Shown here piece after piece: positions 11,425-23,456 of a stretch of DNA of 64,000 bases. The translations under genes and the position numbers were made by a program. The DNA comes from Adiantum capillus-veneris. Lineage: Eukaryota; Streptophyta; Polypodiopsida; Polypodiales; Pteridaceae. The notes below the pieces were generated by a model that saw nothing but the letters and a program-made list of their open reading frames with translations, did not search any database and was not told the DNA's origin. The stretch covers positions 35,986,558-36,050,557 of the forward strand of contig CM043946.1 of the NCBI GenBank assembly GCA_014529385.2. The letters run 5' to 3'. Numbering within the stretch: the first letter of the stretch is position 1; the number at the start of each line of letters is the position of its first letter.

Positions 11425-13630
11425 TGTCGGGGGATATGTGTTCGAAACTTGAGCCAGGTCAGCACCGGGCTGCTGGCTGTGGAAAAATTGAGTGAAAAAT
11501 TATCACACCGCACAATACAACAACAATTAATTACCTTGTAATACTGTCGACGCACAAAACTTGCTTGAAAATTGGTAACACTGACGAAATTGATTCGCAG
11601 ACGAGAAGAAGTGTCGTTAACGACACCATTAAACAATGCTAATGACAATTAAGGAGCTTAAACTCCCATTACAGATCACTCCGGGCCGTTAACGGCTCCG
11701 TAATCCATCAAAAAGAGGTAATTGGGCTAATTTGCCGGCTGACGGGAAAAATCCTATTGTGTCGATTCTATCTGTTGAATTTGCCTTCAATCACTGTCTA
11801 TGTCGAAAGTAGTTCTTCTCCTATGACTGCTTACAAGCCTTGATGATACCTCCTTGCCTAAGCCGATGAGGAATAATCTCCTTGGTGTCTTGGTTGCAAA
11901 CCCTTTTCCTGAGTCAGAGGTTGAGAGATCAAGAGGGGAAAAACCTTGCTTAGCTTCGATGGTGTTCAAGGAGAAGTTCTTGCCCTCACTCTCCTCTTAT
12001 GCCCCGATGCTCTTGCCCTCGTTCTCCTCTTGCCTTGCTTTCTCCCCCTTCTCGTTTTTGCTTTTGCTTCTCTTTACCTCGAGAACGAAAGAGAGAGAGA
12101 GAGCTTCGAGATCTTGGTCGGCTTCGATATGAGAGAGAGAGCTTCGAGATCTTTGGCTTCGAGATGAGAGAGAGAGAGCTTCGAGATCTTGCTTGGCTTC
12201 CAGATGAGAGCTTCGCTTTCCTCTTTGTTGTTCGTTGCTCTCCTCCTCTCCTAATCTTCGCTCATACTCTAACTTCCCTAAAAAAAACCATCTTTTGCTA
12301 TATTTTGCCAAGCCCATCAGTCACGGCGCCGTGACTGATGTGGCGCGTGACTTATGGTGATGATGTGGCAGCAGACGGGGTCGAGCAAGACGAAACTCCC
12401 CCGCACAGGCTCTGAGAGGGAGCGCCTAGGCGTGCTGAAGATAATTTGTTTCTACACCGAGCTCATCCGAGCGGTGTGCTGGCCTGCACGAGTCTCTCCC
12501 TCCTTGTCTGTGCCTCCTCTCGCCATTTGCCCGCCATGCTTCTTTTCTTCCCTTGCTTTTCACACTCCCTTAAGCTTAGGCCTAAGGCCACTTTAACTCC
12601 CAAGTGGGCGGGTGGCCTCCCTTTGGTTGCCTTTGGGCGGCCATAGGTTGAGGCCCTTAGCCTATCTTTGAAGGCATCGTATTTGACCCGCATATTATCC
12701 ATGGCCCTTAGGTGCCACAGTTTAGTGGGCGGCCTTTGGGCACCACATTAGGCATTCATAGCGACCCAAGCATTACCAAGATCAACTTATTTCTCCCAAT
12801 AGTCCTTGGCTAACAATATCTTCATCAATTTTGATGCCCGCATCATTTTGCATGGTGATGCTTGCCTTCAAGATGTAAGCATACGTGATTGCATTTGTCC
12901 AGCTTCCTGGCCCTGCCTCTGTTGGAGTTATCCCGCAATCATTGCATTCCGAGAGGTCACATTCGAACATGAAGCTCTTCAAGCACTTTTTATACTTAAT
13001 GAGATGTACACCACATTTGATGTACATGTAGCTGCTATCAATTTTGGACAAGATTCTCCTCGAGTCACTTACTTTGCTGCACTCCACATCCCGAGCGAGA
13101 GCCAAAATCTCCCAGATGGCACTCCATAGGAGCTGACCGGACTGGTACGGACTCGGCCCCCAGTAAATCTTTAATGGCCAATAGCTTGGTAACCGTAAAC
13201 CCGATCACCGATCTGAAAAGACCGACGGGCTCCAGAAATTGAGCACTTCAGGCCCGTGCATTCATTTCATTTCTGTCACCTCAGTTGCAGTTGCCCAATC
13301 CGGTACAGATCTGCAATCGACTCAAAGTTTAAACTACTATAACTTTTTCGTCGTAGCTCCAATCGACGAGCCGTAAAGACAGGCCGGTAGAGCACTTCAA
13401 GCACTCCAGTTCTAGATCATAATCTTCCTTCTGTGCTCACTTCAAGCATAATCACTTTTGGCATCATTAAGGCATCTCTTGGCCTTTTTAACCGCATTTG
13501 ACATACATTCAACATTGAACTTGTCCTGTTACCAGGCCTTACCTACTGTTCATTAATCATGTAGGCTTCAAACAACTTGATGTTCATTTTTCTAGCATCT
13601 TTCTTAGCATGGGAGCGGAGCTGCACGACA
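11425..13630 (-). repeat. 5' LTR of element B (2,206 bp)
   Basis: Partner of 594-2816. It begins tgtcggggg and ends gctgcacgaca, followed by the TSD ccgt at 13,631-13,634. It keeps a ~70-bp segment at 13,391-13,463 missing from the other LTR. Its GA-rich minisatellite is shorter. Divergence between the two LTRs is visible by eye, so the insertion is not recent. Confidence 0.9.
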
Positions 13631-13634
13631 CCGT

Positions 13635-15130
13635 GGAACAAGGTTTATTTACTATATACAAGAAGGCTTGATGATAAACATAGAAAACAAACTTGTTAGC
13701 CAGAAGGTAGTAGCGAAATTTCTTCAGTGCATAAATCATACCTAAAACTTCTTGCTCTGTAGTGGTGTAGTTTCTCTCGGCATCATTCAATTGACGACTT
13801 GCAAAGCTAATGGGGTAGTCCAGTTTATGTTCTTTTGGTTGAGCTAGAACACACCCAATAGCAAAGTTGGATGCATCAATATGCACATGGAAAATTACAT
13901 TCCAATCGGGCACTCATAGAATAGGAGTGCTAGTCAAGGTCTTTTTCAATGACTCATAAGCATGGTCACACTCCACGGTCCAGTGGAACTCAATAAGAAG
14001 CTTGTACAAAGGACGAGCTATCTCGGCAAAGTTTAAAATAAACTGTCGGTAATAACCAACATGGCCCATGAACCTTTGAACTCCTTTATAGTTTGTAGGT
14101 GGTGGCAATTCAGCAGTGGCTTTAATTTTGCTCTCATCTATGGAAATCCCATTTTTGGACCCTATATGCCTTAAAATGACTCCATGTTTAACCCAAAATT
14201 GGCATTTGAAAGGGTTTAAGGAGATGCGATACAATCTGCACTTCTCAAACACTTTTTGTAAGCATGATAGATGTTCTTTCCAAGAGGAATAAACACAAAG
14301 GTCATCTAAGAAAGCTTCACAAAACTCCCTCAAATATTCTCTAAAAGCGGTGTTTATTAATGTTTGAAAGGTAGCAGGGGCACTGGTTAAGCCAAAAGCC
14401 ATAACACAAAATGTGAACACTCCAAATTCAGTTATAAAGGCTATTTTAGCTTGGTCCTCTAGCGCAATTGTGATTTGATTGTAGCCAGAGTACCTAGCTA
14501 AAAAGCTATAAGCTTCCTTCCCTGCAACTCTTTCAAGCACATGTTCTAAATATGGCAAGTGGTAATGGTCCCTCCTAGTGGCGGCATCGACCTTCTAAAA
14601 TACACGCACACTGTGAGTTTCCCATTCTTTTTTGACACAATTACTATTGGAGACACCCATTCTGAGTGTTCAATAGGGTATATGAATCCGCATTTCACGA
14701 GCTTTTCAATCTCTTCTTGAACGATCTTTGCATATTTAGGATTCATTGGGTAGGGTTGTTGCTGAACTGGTTTAGCCATGCTATTCATGGGGATTGTGTG
14801 TTGCACCATAGAAGGTGGAACACCTTTCATATCATGATATGTCCAAGCAAATATATCCTTGAATTCCTTGAGAAGTTCTTTATGTACACACTCCTTAGTC
14901 TCTGTCAGATCTTGGGCAATGAAAACAGGTTTGGACTCTTCTCCTGGGTCTGCTAACTCTATTTCCTTCACTATCACTGGATTGTCATAGACTCCATTGC
15001 TCCCATCGATAGGTTTTCTTTGAGCCTTTGTATACACAACCTTACGTTGCTTTGTGGTGTAGGATTTGAAATGTTCAGGTGCAGGGTGTAAGTCTGTGGG
15101 AACCTGTTGTTCTGTGGAGTGTGGTTTCAC
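13635..15130 (-). pseudogene. Element A reverse transcriptase and RNase H
   Basis: Order on the minus strand: an N-terminal RT linker with QQQPYPMNPKYAKIVQEEIE and WVSPIVIVSKKNGKL (15,130-14,546), then the palm with LARYSGYNQITIAL, MAFGLTSAPATFQ and the catalytic box AFLDDLCVYS (14,558-13,914), the thumb with FMGHVGYYRQFI, and RNase H with IDASNFAIGCVLAQ and NYTTTEQEVLGMIYALKKFR (13,913-13,635). The box is FLDD rather than YVDD. Frames change near 14,550 and 13,914, and it is cut by element B at 13,635. The layout is standard for Tat/Athila-type pol. Confidence 0.85.
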
Positions 15131-15160
15131 TTTCGATTCCTTTTGTTGTTGAGCTAACTC

Positions 15161-16500
15161 TCAATTTTGTCGTCTCCTTATGGTACGGCTCAACTTTGGC
15201 TTCTCTGTAGCCTCTAGTTGTGCGATGTCAATGGGTTGTGGACTACACCACATAACGCTTTGAAGGTATTCACCCCAATTATCTACCAACTTCCGATGAG
15301 CATCACATGCCGCTATATAACTAAGCCAATCTGTGGTCGATTGCTTTTCATTTATTCTAGCATGCACATTTGCTCGATATCGTTGCCTCTTATATCTCTT
15401 AATCTTCTTGTCTAATTTTTTATTACGGCTGATCTCTAGTGAAGAGTCACTAGATGAATCGCTACTTGTGTCTTCTGCTCCCTTGGATAGATTGTCATCT
15501 AGGGTACCACTAGGCCCTGAATGGTTTGTCCCCACATTAGCACTAAGATTTAACTCAGATTCTTCGTCCTCAGAGTCAATTTCAATTGATGATTCTGACC
15601 CTAATCATGTGGGCTATAGTCTTGTGAGACGCTACTGGTTCCAATGCCAGTCAAACCTTCATCTTGTAGGTTATTAGAAGCTATATGCATTGCTTCTAGC
15701 ATATTTAAGGGTACGGGTGGTGGCATTTCATCCCCCTCAGGTGTTACCTAGGTTGTCCCCCTGTTTCCCCAAGTGTCTATGGTTGCTGCTAGGTGGACCC
15801 AATCCACATTGTCCAACTCAGTCATCCCAGGTAGTACATCCATATAAGGAGAATCTTCCCCAACATCAGTGTCCGCTTTACACGTGTAACAATACTACAA
15901 TGGGACCGAGTGAACTGTGGTGTCAGATCTATGATCAATTATAAACCTGTTTCCTAGGGGATGTGCTCGCTAGTTACAAGATCCACTCGAATGATAGAAT
16001 CTTGAAATTGCAAGTAGACATGGTTTTTAGACCAGTCATGCACCATTTTTGCTTCCCTCATGAAAGGACGTCCTAAGATCATCTCCGATGCCATAGTGTG
16101 CTTGGAGAAATCCATAACAATGAAGGTAATTCTTATTTTATGTCTAAAGACCTGATCTTGAGATCTTCTAGCATCCCAATAGGTTTAACAATAGACCCAT
16201 TGGCCATCTTCACTACTATGGTTGTAATTGCAATGTGATGTCTTCCCATAGTTTCCCATCAATTTTTAGTCACAATGCTAACCCCAATGCCACCATCAAG
16301 GATACCCTTCATAATTAATCCCTTAGTAGTGATTGGTATGGTCGCATTGGATTCATCACCCTCAAAGTATTGTCCCAACTTGTTAATAGGTATTTCTACA
16401 ACAAGGTTCTCATCTAGGTTGGGTTGTGGATCTAAGCGTTCCTCCTCTATTGGCATCTCCCAAGCTCCATCCATCTGTGCAAATTGTGGTAGCCCAACCT
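15161..16500 (-). pseudogene. Element A first protease (PR1) and PR-RT linker
   Basis: The fragment ending at 16,259 reads IMKGILDGGIGVSIVTKN, aligned with AILDSGAGVAIATKEI at the same place in element P2. The aspartic triad D-S-G has become D-G-G, which would inactivate it. Downstream, degenerate coding continues, and a basic fragment at 15,535-15,161 (NKKLDKKIKRYKRQRYRANV) makes the linker to RT. It holds several stops. Confidence 0.6.
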
Positions 16501-16522
16501 TGAGTTCTCCATTGAGGAAAGC

Positions 16523-18122
16523 TCAAAGAGCTGAGACTAGCTCAGGGTCTTTATATAGTTTGGACATGATGGTGGTTCTAACTTCTGAAGACATGAAATC
16601 CATCAATTTGGCAATGTTTAACGACACCTTTTGGGCTTCAGCCCGTTGACATGGGGAAGATGCGATCTTCATTTCTTCGATAGGGTTAGGTAGTCCCTCT
16701 GTAAACATTCTTTCCATCAAGAAGTGAGTACGCCCACTTTCCCATGACTTTAAGTCACTTTCTTCTTGGATGACACTAGGTACGGCTAAGGGTCTATGGA
16801 CTTGGTGAGGTTGTTGTTGCATAGGGAACATTGTGTCTGTAATCTGGATTTGCCAAGGTGCTGGCTCTAGATCCCTTTGGGTATCTTCTACCAAACTCCT
16901 TCATTTCTTGACTCGCTCTATCTCCTCTATAGGGTTTGGATAAGTTCCTATCTTCTTCTTGGATCTTGGCCATTGTGGCTCATGAAGATCTTCCTTGTTG
17001 GTTTCTATCTTAGTGGTCGTTTGGGTCTCCATGGTTTCACTTGAATTAGACTCCTCCTTAGCGTCGTTCATATATACAGGGTCATCACTAGTCCCTATGT
17101 TGGTCTTTAAACTGGGGTCTGACTTCGCTGCTTTTGCTATCTCTTCCTTCGTGTTTTCTTCTTTTTTTGAGATTGGGCAATTGATGCCGTGTTTCTTTCC
17201 TCAAGAATGTAATTTTGTTTTTGGAGCATAGATCGTGTGAGTACATTTATTGGTACCACAGGTGTACTTTGTGATGGCTCGTCGGTAACCTCAATCAAGT
17301 TTAATGGCGTGGTCTTTAGCGCAATTGGATTATTTGGACATTGGGCAATCAAATGATCTATGCCACATCAATTACACATGAGTATCAGCATTGTAGACGT
17401 GATCGCTTGATTGGTTTGCATTAGTGTGGCGTTCTTTTGTAGCCTAATAGGACACTCGGCTACACGATGTGGACCTCCACACTCATAACATTGAAGAGGG
17501 GGTCTCATAGCAGTGTAATTGACATTTTGGCCTCTTGCAACAAGAGAAGCTACTTGATAGATAGGTTTGACTTGTCCCCAATAGTCCTCCATGTAGTATT
17601 GTGGACTTTCTTCAAGCGCATCAATCCCATAGGCAATATTAGGGTCTATATCTTCTTCACAGCCTTCCAAACAAGCAATAGATGACTCACAACTCACTTG
17701 ATTCACTGAAGTGATTCTCATATGTGGTGGTTGCGGTCCTAGCACTGGAGGTGGTAAGGGTGTTGTTTGAACAACATTCGGGGCCCTAGGGACCATATGT
17801 TGTGATGTTTGTTCAAGAGGTGGGGAGGTGGGGCCGGCATCAATGCAGGCACTCGAGAGGTGTCTGTTCATGCTAAGGGTTGTCTATTGACCATTGCGTG
17901 CTTAAATACTATGCAATCCTTAGCTTGATGACCATACCTCCCACATGCATTGCAATTCCCATTGAATTGTACTCTAAAAGTAGGGCATTCACTAGTACTA
18001 TGCGGTCCATAGCATACTGAACACCATTGCGGCTCCCTTCTTGGATACATATGATTGTTTTCTGGAGCATGATTGTCTCTAAGACTGTCTTGAATGGCCT
18101 TGGTGAGATATGCTAAAGTCAT
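16523..18122 (-). pseudogene. Element A gag C-terminal part with four zinc knuckles
   Basis: Four CCHC-type knuckles can be read in order: CSVCYGPHSTSEC and CNACGRYGHQAKDC (18,122-17,868), CYECGGPHRVAEC (near 17,500), and CNxCGIDHLIAQC near 17,350, where x is a stop (TGA, probably an old TGG). Three have the spacing C-x2-C-x3-H-x4-C and one the standard C-x2-C-x4-H-x4-C. The last two correspond to the two knuckles seen in element P2. Pro-rich linkers separate them. Knuckles bind genomic RNA during packaging. Broken by stops. Confidence 0.75.
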
Positions 18123-20317
18123 CTAAAAAAACTTTGCCTCCTTAGCAATAGGCTTTAGGGTCATTGGCTGATGCCCCGATGCTTGCGAGCTAATAGATTT
18201 AGGCTCAACAGACACTCTTTCTCCTTGAATCATTAAATTATCCTCCAATTGGATTGCATTGGTGGTGAGTGCTTCCCAAGTGGTGATACCTCTAATGACT
18301 AGGCCATTGGGGATATCCTCATGTCGTAATCCCCTAATGAATCTATCAAGCAATTGATTATTATTGAAGCGCTCATTTGGATTACAACAAGAACTCAAAT
18401 GCTTTAAGCGACTAATAAAGTCTCTCACCGACTCTCCTTCCTCTCATTGGGCTTTCTGGAGCTAAGAGGCTACCCCCTAAAGCACTCCCTCTTGTATGTA
18501 TTCTTTTAAGAACAATCTCCTAAGAGTAGGGTAAATCGTTTTTTTCTTCCACCCTTAGGGTTCTATACCAATCCCCAGCCTTCCCACTTAAGGTTAGGCT
18601 TTAAGCATTACTCTTATGCAGGTCATTGTGTTCTCCTAGAGAATCGTATATTTGTTCAAACACTTCGATATGCTTTCTCACATCCCCGTCTCCACTAAAT
18701 TTTTGTGTGAGCTTGGCTATTTGTACTGGCTTACTTCTAGGTTCTCTATCAGACGTGTTACGCATATTCTCAACAATAGATCGACCAATAGCTTGAGCAA
18801 ATGTTGCCAAGTCACCTAAGTGAGCAGGAACCGTGTGTGGAGGTTCTCTAGAGACTACATGTGGAATAGGTATTGGCATTGGGCTTGGCGCATAGGAAGC
18901 CCTTGGGTTACATGTTTGGTACGGTGTCGTGCCATGTGGCGGTCCAAAGTTCATATGTGTGGCCCTAGGCATAGCAGACGTCGATTGTGACATGCTAATG
19001 CTAGCCGATATGGTCCCATGGAAATAAGAGCTTTGGTGTTGTGGTTGTGGAGCATAGGTTGTTGAAACAATGGGAGGGGTAGGGACTACATGAGTGCGAT
19101 GACCCATAGGTGCATACAATTAGTACACACTTGTAGGGATTGTTATGGGAATTGAGTTACCATGTAGCAGTGCTTTACTAACAAATGAGGTCCATGGCAT
19201 GTTTCTTGGTATGCCCATCATTGGGGTAGGCATGGTAGCCATGGTGTCATCAAGGGAAAGATGAGCTAGACTTGGAAAAGTAAAGCTATCACTTGTGGGC
19301 TCAGATTGCACTGAGACCCCTAGCGAAACAACATATGAAGGATCCATCGGACTTACTGAGGGAGTTTCCATTTGCGATAAGGTTGGTTGTTTAGCCTTCC
19401 CTGTATCCAATAATCTCATGAGACCCGTTGAAGGCATGTGGATCCCCTTGTTCTGTCTCTCTAGCTCAATAACCTTATGGATGACCTCACAAACTCTTTG
19501 TTGTTGATCCTCCACACTAGTAGCATCGTTGTGATTGTAGGACATCTAACCAACCCACGTGATAGGTGTGACCTGTGTATAGGTCGGTTAGAGTTTTCGT
19601 CTATAGTTTGTACTCCCACTTCTCATTTATGAACGCTCCATCTAGGCTTGAGGTGCTTGGGGTGTCCTTTGAACTAGATGCAATGTGGCTCTTTATGGGT
19701 TGACCCTTGGTGGTCACTAATTCAAGAGCACTCAATTTCTCTCCTAGAAAAGACATTGACATAGGGGCTGTCACTTTTAACTCTCTTCGTTGCTCTGCTT
19801 TGTGTAAGCTCTCAATTTCCTTTTCCCTAGCTGCGATGATATACCGCTCAACTTCTTGTACTTTGGCAAGGCTTCTACCATCAGGTAATATAACCTCGGA
19901 AGTGAATGGAGTGTTCACGTGCACATTCTCTAAGGGAATAGGGTCTACGTTGTTCATGAATGGAGAATTTACTCCCCCCCCCCTCCCCCCCTCCTCATTT
20001 ACGTCGTTAGCTCCATGTTCGGAGCGAGTGGCTCTACTAAAGGTTTCCTTCAAGCGGCTAAGCACGCTCGGCCCGGACCGTGGGCCCATGGCATGCATTT
20101 CTTGGCTTGAGCTATCAGGATTAGGCATTGGGTAGACCTCCATGACGTCGTATTCAGAGGAAGAGTCACTAGACGCTATATGTGGGTCCTGAGTGGTACT
20201 GCCTTGGGTTCCCACGGAGGGCCTCGAGCCTAAGGTAGAGGAATAATGAGTGCCTTCATAAACGGAGACACGCTCAATGTGCTCATCCTCTAGCACACGA
20301 CCAGAGCATAGATGCAT
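18123..20317 (-). pseudogene. Element A gag N-terminal and capsid-like region
   Basis: The start is likely the ATG at 20,317 (MHLCSGRVLEDEHIERVSVY), followed by acidic and Ser-rich sequence, then QQRVCEVIHKVIELERQNKG, a Pro/His-rich stretch, and the capsid-like part SRLKHLSSCCNPNERFNNNQ with LLDRFIRGL (18,428-18,123), similar in layout to Retrotrans_gag domains. Stops near 19,600, 19,120, 18,600 and 18,430 break it. At 19,975-19,998 the coding strand has a long purine run (Gly/Glu-rich NEEGGRGGGV). Confidence 0.7.
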
Positions 20318-21302
20318 GTGACCTCGACACTCTAGAGGTGTTGTGAGTGCCCGTGAAGGTCGCTCACCTAGCTTTTTAGGTGTTTATAACCCAATTTTTT
20401 GTATTTTTGGTCCCTTTTTTAACCAAGCCACAGAATATGACGTGAGATAGCTCAAAACGAGCATCTTGGCTAGAGGGACGTGCCGTGCTTTACAACCCCC
20501 GTTTCGGTTACGTACAGTCCTCAGAATCCTAAAACTAGTCTTTTCCTAGGTGGAAAAAGGGCTAGAATTAGTAAGTCCAAAGGGTGAGTGTGAAGGGGAT
20601 GGTGGAGGACTTGAGGAACTTGTCCCACATGCCCTTATTCCCTCTTGTGGGGGTAGGGTATATATATAAGAGTGAGTCTAGTATATATCATAAGACTGAG
20701 GCCTGAGGCCTGGGCCTGGGCTTGGGAAAATGATCTCGATCCAAAATTTTTGTAGAGCACACTCACACCTCCCGTTTAAATATCTTCGGTTTTTTTTATG
20801 GCCGGTCTCTGCGTGCGATTTCGGTGGCCTTTTTGGGCCACACACACAGAAATTTTTTTGGCTACTCTCCTAAGCAACCTAACCTTATCTCTTTTGCAAA
20901 TAACTACTCTGCTAACTAAGCTTATCTGCTTTGCTAGCTACTAACTTATAGTACAGCTTCCTACTCTGCTAACTGCTTACTCTTTCACTACCTAAGACAC
21001 TAACTATTAGCTGTGCAAATAAAAAACTGTGTAAAAGTAGACATTGATAGAAAACAAGCTATTCACTGACTATGTAAAGACTGTGTGATGGCAGACATTG
21101 GCAAAAAACACTCATTCAATACTAACTAGTAACTGTGAAAATTATCAAGAAAACTGTGTAAAAGCAGACATTGGTAGAAAACAAGGATTATGTAGGAAAT
21201 TAAAGCTTGCAGAAAATAACTTCTTCTTCTTTCTCTTCCTTCCTAGCACAAACTCTCACAGAAAAAACACAGAGTGCCTCTTGAGCTTAGTGCAGGGCGA
21301 TT
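20318..21302 (-). other. Untranslated leader of element A
   Basis: About 1 kb without coding signal lies between the PBS and gag. A TATA-like gtatatatataag is present at about 20,648-20,661 and could work on either strand. Near the PBS (20,880-21,190) there are short degenerate repeats built on actgtgtaaaagcagacattg, reminiscent of the ctaactgtgt repeats beside the PBS of element E. Confidence 0.5.
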
Positions 21303-21320
21303 CCCCGGCAGCAGCGCAGA
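21302..21320 (-). other. Degenerate tRNA-Asp primer-binding site of element A
   Basis: The plus strand reads ttccccggcagcagcgca, a few bases from the LTR start at 21,324. It corresponds to ttccccggcaacggcgcca at 60,282-60,300 in element E, with a few changes. Confidence 0.7.
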
Positions 21321-21323
21321 AAA

Positions 21324-21588
21324 TGTGGGGTTCTACCCCACGTATCGAAGCAAGGGTCTTGCCTAGCATTGTGTGCAAGCCACAGACGGCTCCAAGCACT
21401 CAACTAGCCTAAACTAGTAAGCTCAAAGATGACGAGGGTGTGTCACTCACCGCTCTACACTTGCTATCGTGGAAAATTCCTCGCCGCGAAGAAAAAGGAG
21501 CCGCCGTTGCGTTGCGCTCAATCGTCTCATCGCCATTGTGCCGCCACAATGCTCGATCACATACACACACACACACACACTCTCTCTC

Positions 21589-21644
<56 letters not shown>

Positions 21645-21917
21645 AAGGACACACACTAGTCACAAGGGAGACGGAGAAGGAGATGGAGCAAGAGCACTCT
21701 GCTTGCATTGCACAAATGAGAGAATCCCTGATGTTTAGGTTTAGGTGACTTTTATATAAGCTCACCCCATTCACACTTGGGCACCCATACTTAGCCAACT
21801 AACCCTTGGATGTTCCTATTAGAGTGCACCTCTCATTGGAGATCACTCTTACCCTTCTCCTATTGGACTGACAAGCCCGGTCCATGACTACTAGAAGTGG
21901 ACGCCAGTGGTTAACAA
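21324..21917 (-). repeat. 5' LTR of element A (594 bp)
   Basis: It starts tgtggggttctacc and ends agtggttaaca on the plus strand, and is similar to the LTRs of element E in several blocks (cgaagcaagg, agacggctccaagcac, aactagtaagctcaaag, tgtgtcactcaccg, gacaagcccggt). A compound (CA)n(CT)n tract at 21,560-21,644 sits where E has its (CT)n. Bases 21,918-21,922 (attcc) would be the right TSD; the left one is outside the window. Confidence 0.8.
21560..21644. repeat. (CA)n(CT)n microsatellite in element A LTR
   Basis: About ten CA units followed by about 32 CT units with two interruptions. Apparent proteins reading through it (Leu-Ser or Arg-Glu repeats) are artefacts. Confidence 0.95.
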
Positions 21918-22039
21918 TTCCACACTTCACAATACTCTTCTCCCTCTTTCTTACATTTTTCTATATATGTCACTTCTCCTATTTTAAGCTTGTCCCCTCC
22001 CTTAGCAACGATAGCACCATCGTTGCTAGGGAGCATAAA

Positions 22040-23456
22040 AATCACTCCTTGATGATGTGGTAGCCCGACTGTGGAGTGGCGCGAAACTTGCCAGAAGTGG
22101 TTCTGAATGAGAGCGCCCTGGCAAGATTAGGCTTTTTTGTTTCATGATTGAGCTCGATCGAGCTGGTCAACGGCCAGCACTAGCCCACCTTTCTCTTGTA
22201 GCACTGCCGCCCTGCCTCTCCACGCCATTGCCCTCTCTCCCCTTTTCTTCACTTTCCCATTTTCCCTTATTAAAAACCCTCTTGGGCGGCCTTTTACTTG
22301 GCGGGTGGCCACTAGCCCCCTTAGCTTTGGGTGGCCTTAAGCTTCAATTTGGAGGCCTTTCATCTTTGTAAGGGCATCACATTTGGCATACATATCGACC
22401 AAAGCATTGCCAAGCACCTGCAATGAGATCATCAAGAACTCAATGTGCTCCCGTACTACGAGCACTACATTAGGTTACATGTCAACCAAGGCATTGCCTC
22501 GCACGACATCTTTTCACAATAGCCCTCGACTAACAATATCATTGTGAGGTTTTGTTGCCCATGCCAATGTTTTGCATGGTACCTCTTGCCTTCAAGATTC
22601 AACCGTATGTGATTTCATTTGGAGAGTTGTCCTCTGTTTGCATCTATTGAAAATAGCCAGCTTTGTGGCCCTGCCTCTGTTGGGTTTATCCTACATTCAT
22701 TGCATTCCAAGAGGTGACATTCCGAACACGAAGCTCTTCAAGCACTAGGCATTGCCGAGAATAACCTTTAGGGTACATCCCGACCAAGCATTGTTAAATT
22801 ACCATATTTTGCATACATACCGTCCACTGTAGTGCTGAGCACAACTCTGGAACCCCGTTATCAAAGCACTACGGGGATGATATTTTGGGCAAAATTCTAC
22901 TTTACTGCATTCCAAAACCTGGACAAAGTCCAAAATCACCAGATCGCACATTGACCGAGGTGACCAAACCGATACAGAACCATCTCCCAGTGAAACATAA
23001 ACTGCTAATACGTTGGTAAGCACATATCCGATTGCTGATCTGAAAAGACCGATGTGTTCCACAAAGTGAGCACTTCAAGACCATGCATTCACTTCATTTC
23101 TATCCCTCAGCTGCAGTTTTGCAATTCGGTACGGATCTGCATCAACTTTAACTTCAAACTGCCATAACTTTTGCACCGTAGCGCCTATCGACGAGCCGTA
23201 AAGACAAACCAGTAGAGCACTTCAAGCACTGCAATTCTAGATCATAAACTCCCATCTGTGTACACTTTAGGCATACTCTTTTTTAGCATCATCAAGGCAT
23301 CTGTTGGCCCTTTAAAGCCGCACTTGGCATACATAACCGTAAAAATAGCTTGTTACCAAGCCCTTAGCACTGATCATTAATTAGGTAAGCTTCAAATAAG
23401 CTCAACGTGCATCTTTTTGGTATCTTTCTTAGCAATGGGAGCGGAGCTGCATGACA
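22040..23456 (-). repeat. Old, diverged LTR of an element-B relative
   Basis: It shares ordered blocks with the B LTRs: the gggcgg/gcggcc region, gatctgaaaagaccga, gagcacttcaag, atgcattcacttcatttct, cgacgagccgtaaagaca, and the end gggagcggagctgcatgaca. It is followed at 23,457 by the same purine tract (minus strand). It lacks the U5 end, probably lost at the junction with element A. It keeps the ~70-bp segment missing from the B 3' LTR. Confidence 0.75.

Larger units (their letters stand above)
594..13630 (-). mobile_element. Element B: full-length Ty3/gypsy-type LTR retrotransposon, nested
   Basis: This is a 13.0-kb element read on the minus strand. Two long LTRs (594-2816 and 11,425-13,630) begin tg and end ca on the plus strand and flank gag, protease, RT, RNase H and integrase in Ty3/gypsy order. 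A PBS-like site abuts the right LTR and a purine tract abuts the left one. It is inserted in the RNase H of element A with TSD ccgt. It holds its own insertion, the solo LTR at 4,384-7,019; without it the element is about 10.4 kb. Its proteins look unlike the Tat-type elements elsewhere in the window (RT box FIDD, protease DHG). Several stop codons make it defective. Confidence 0.9.
13631..21917 (-). mobile_element. Element A: older Tat-like LTR retrotransposon (right part; left part at 1-593)
   Basis: On the minus strand it reads 5' LTR (21,917-21,324), a degenerate tRNA-Asp PBS, a ~1-kb leader, gag, protease, RT and RNase H. It is then interrupted by element B and resumes at 593-1 with integrase. 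Its 3' half is outside the window. The LTR is related to the LTRs of element E (same tgtg...cgaagcaagg start, same (CT)n position, same gttaaca end). Stop codons break every ORF, so it is a fossil. Confidence 0.85.

Noticed and set aside
22148-22165. Palindrome agctcgatcgagct in the old B-type LTR
   Set aside because: Single 14-bp copy, not repeated in the other B LTRs, so probably chance.
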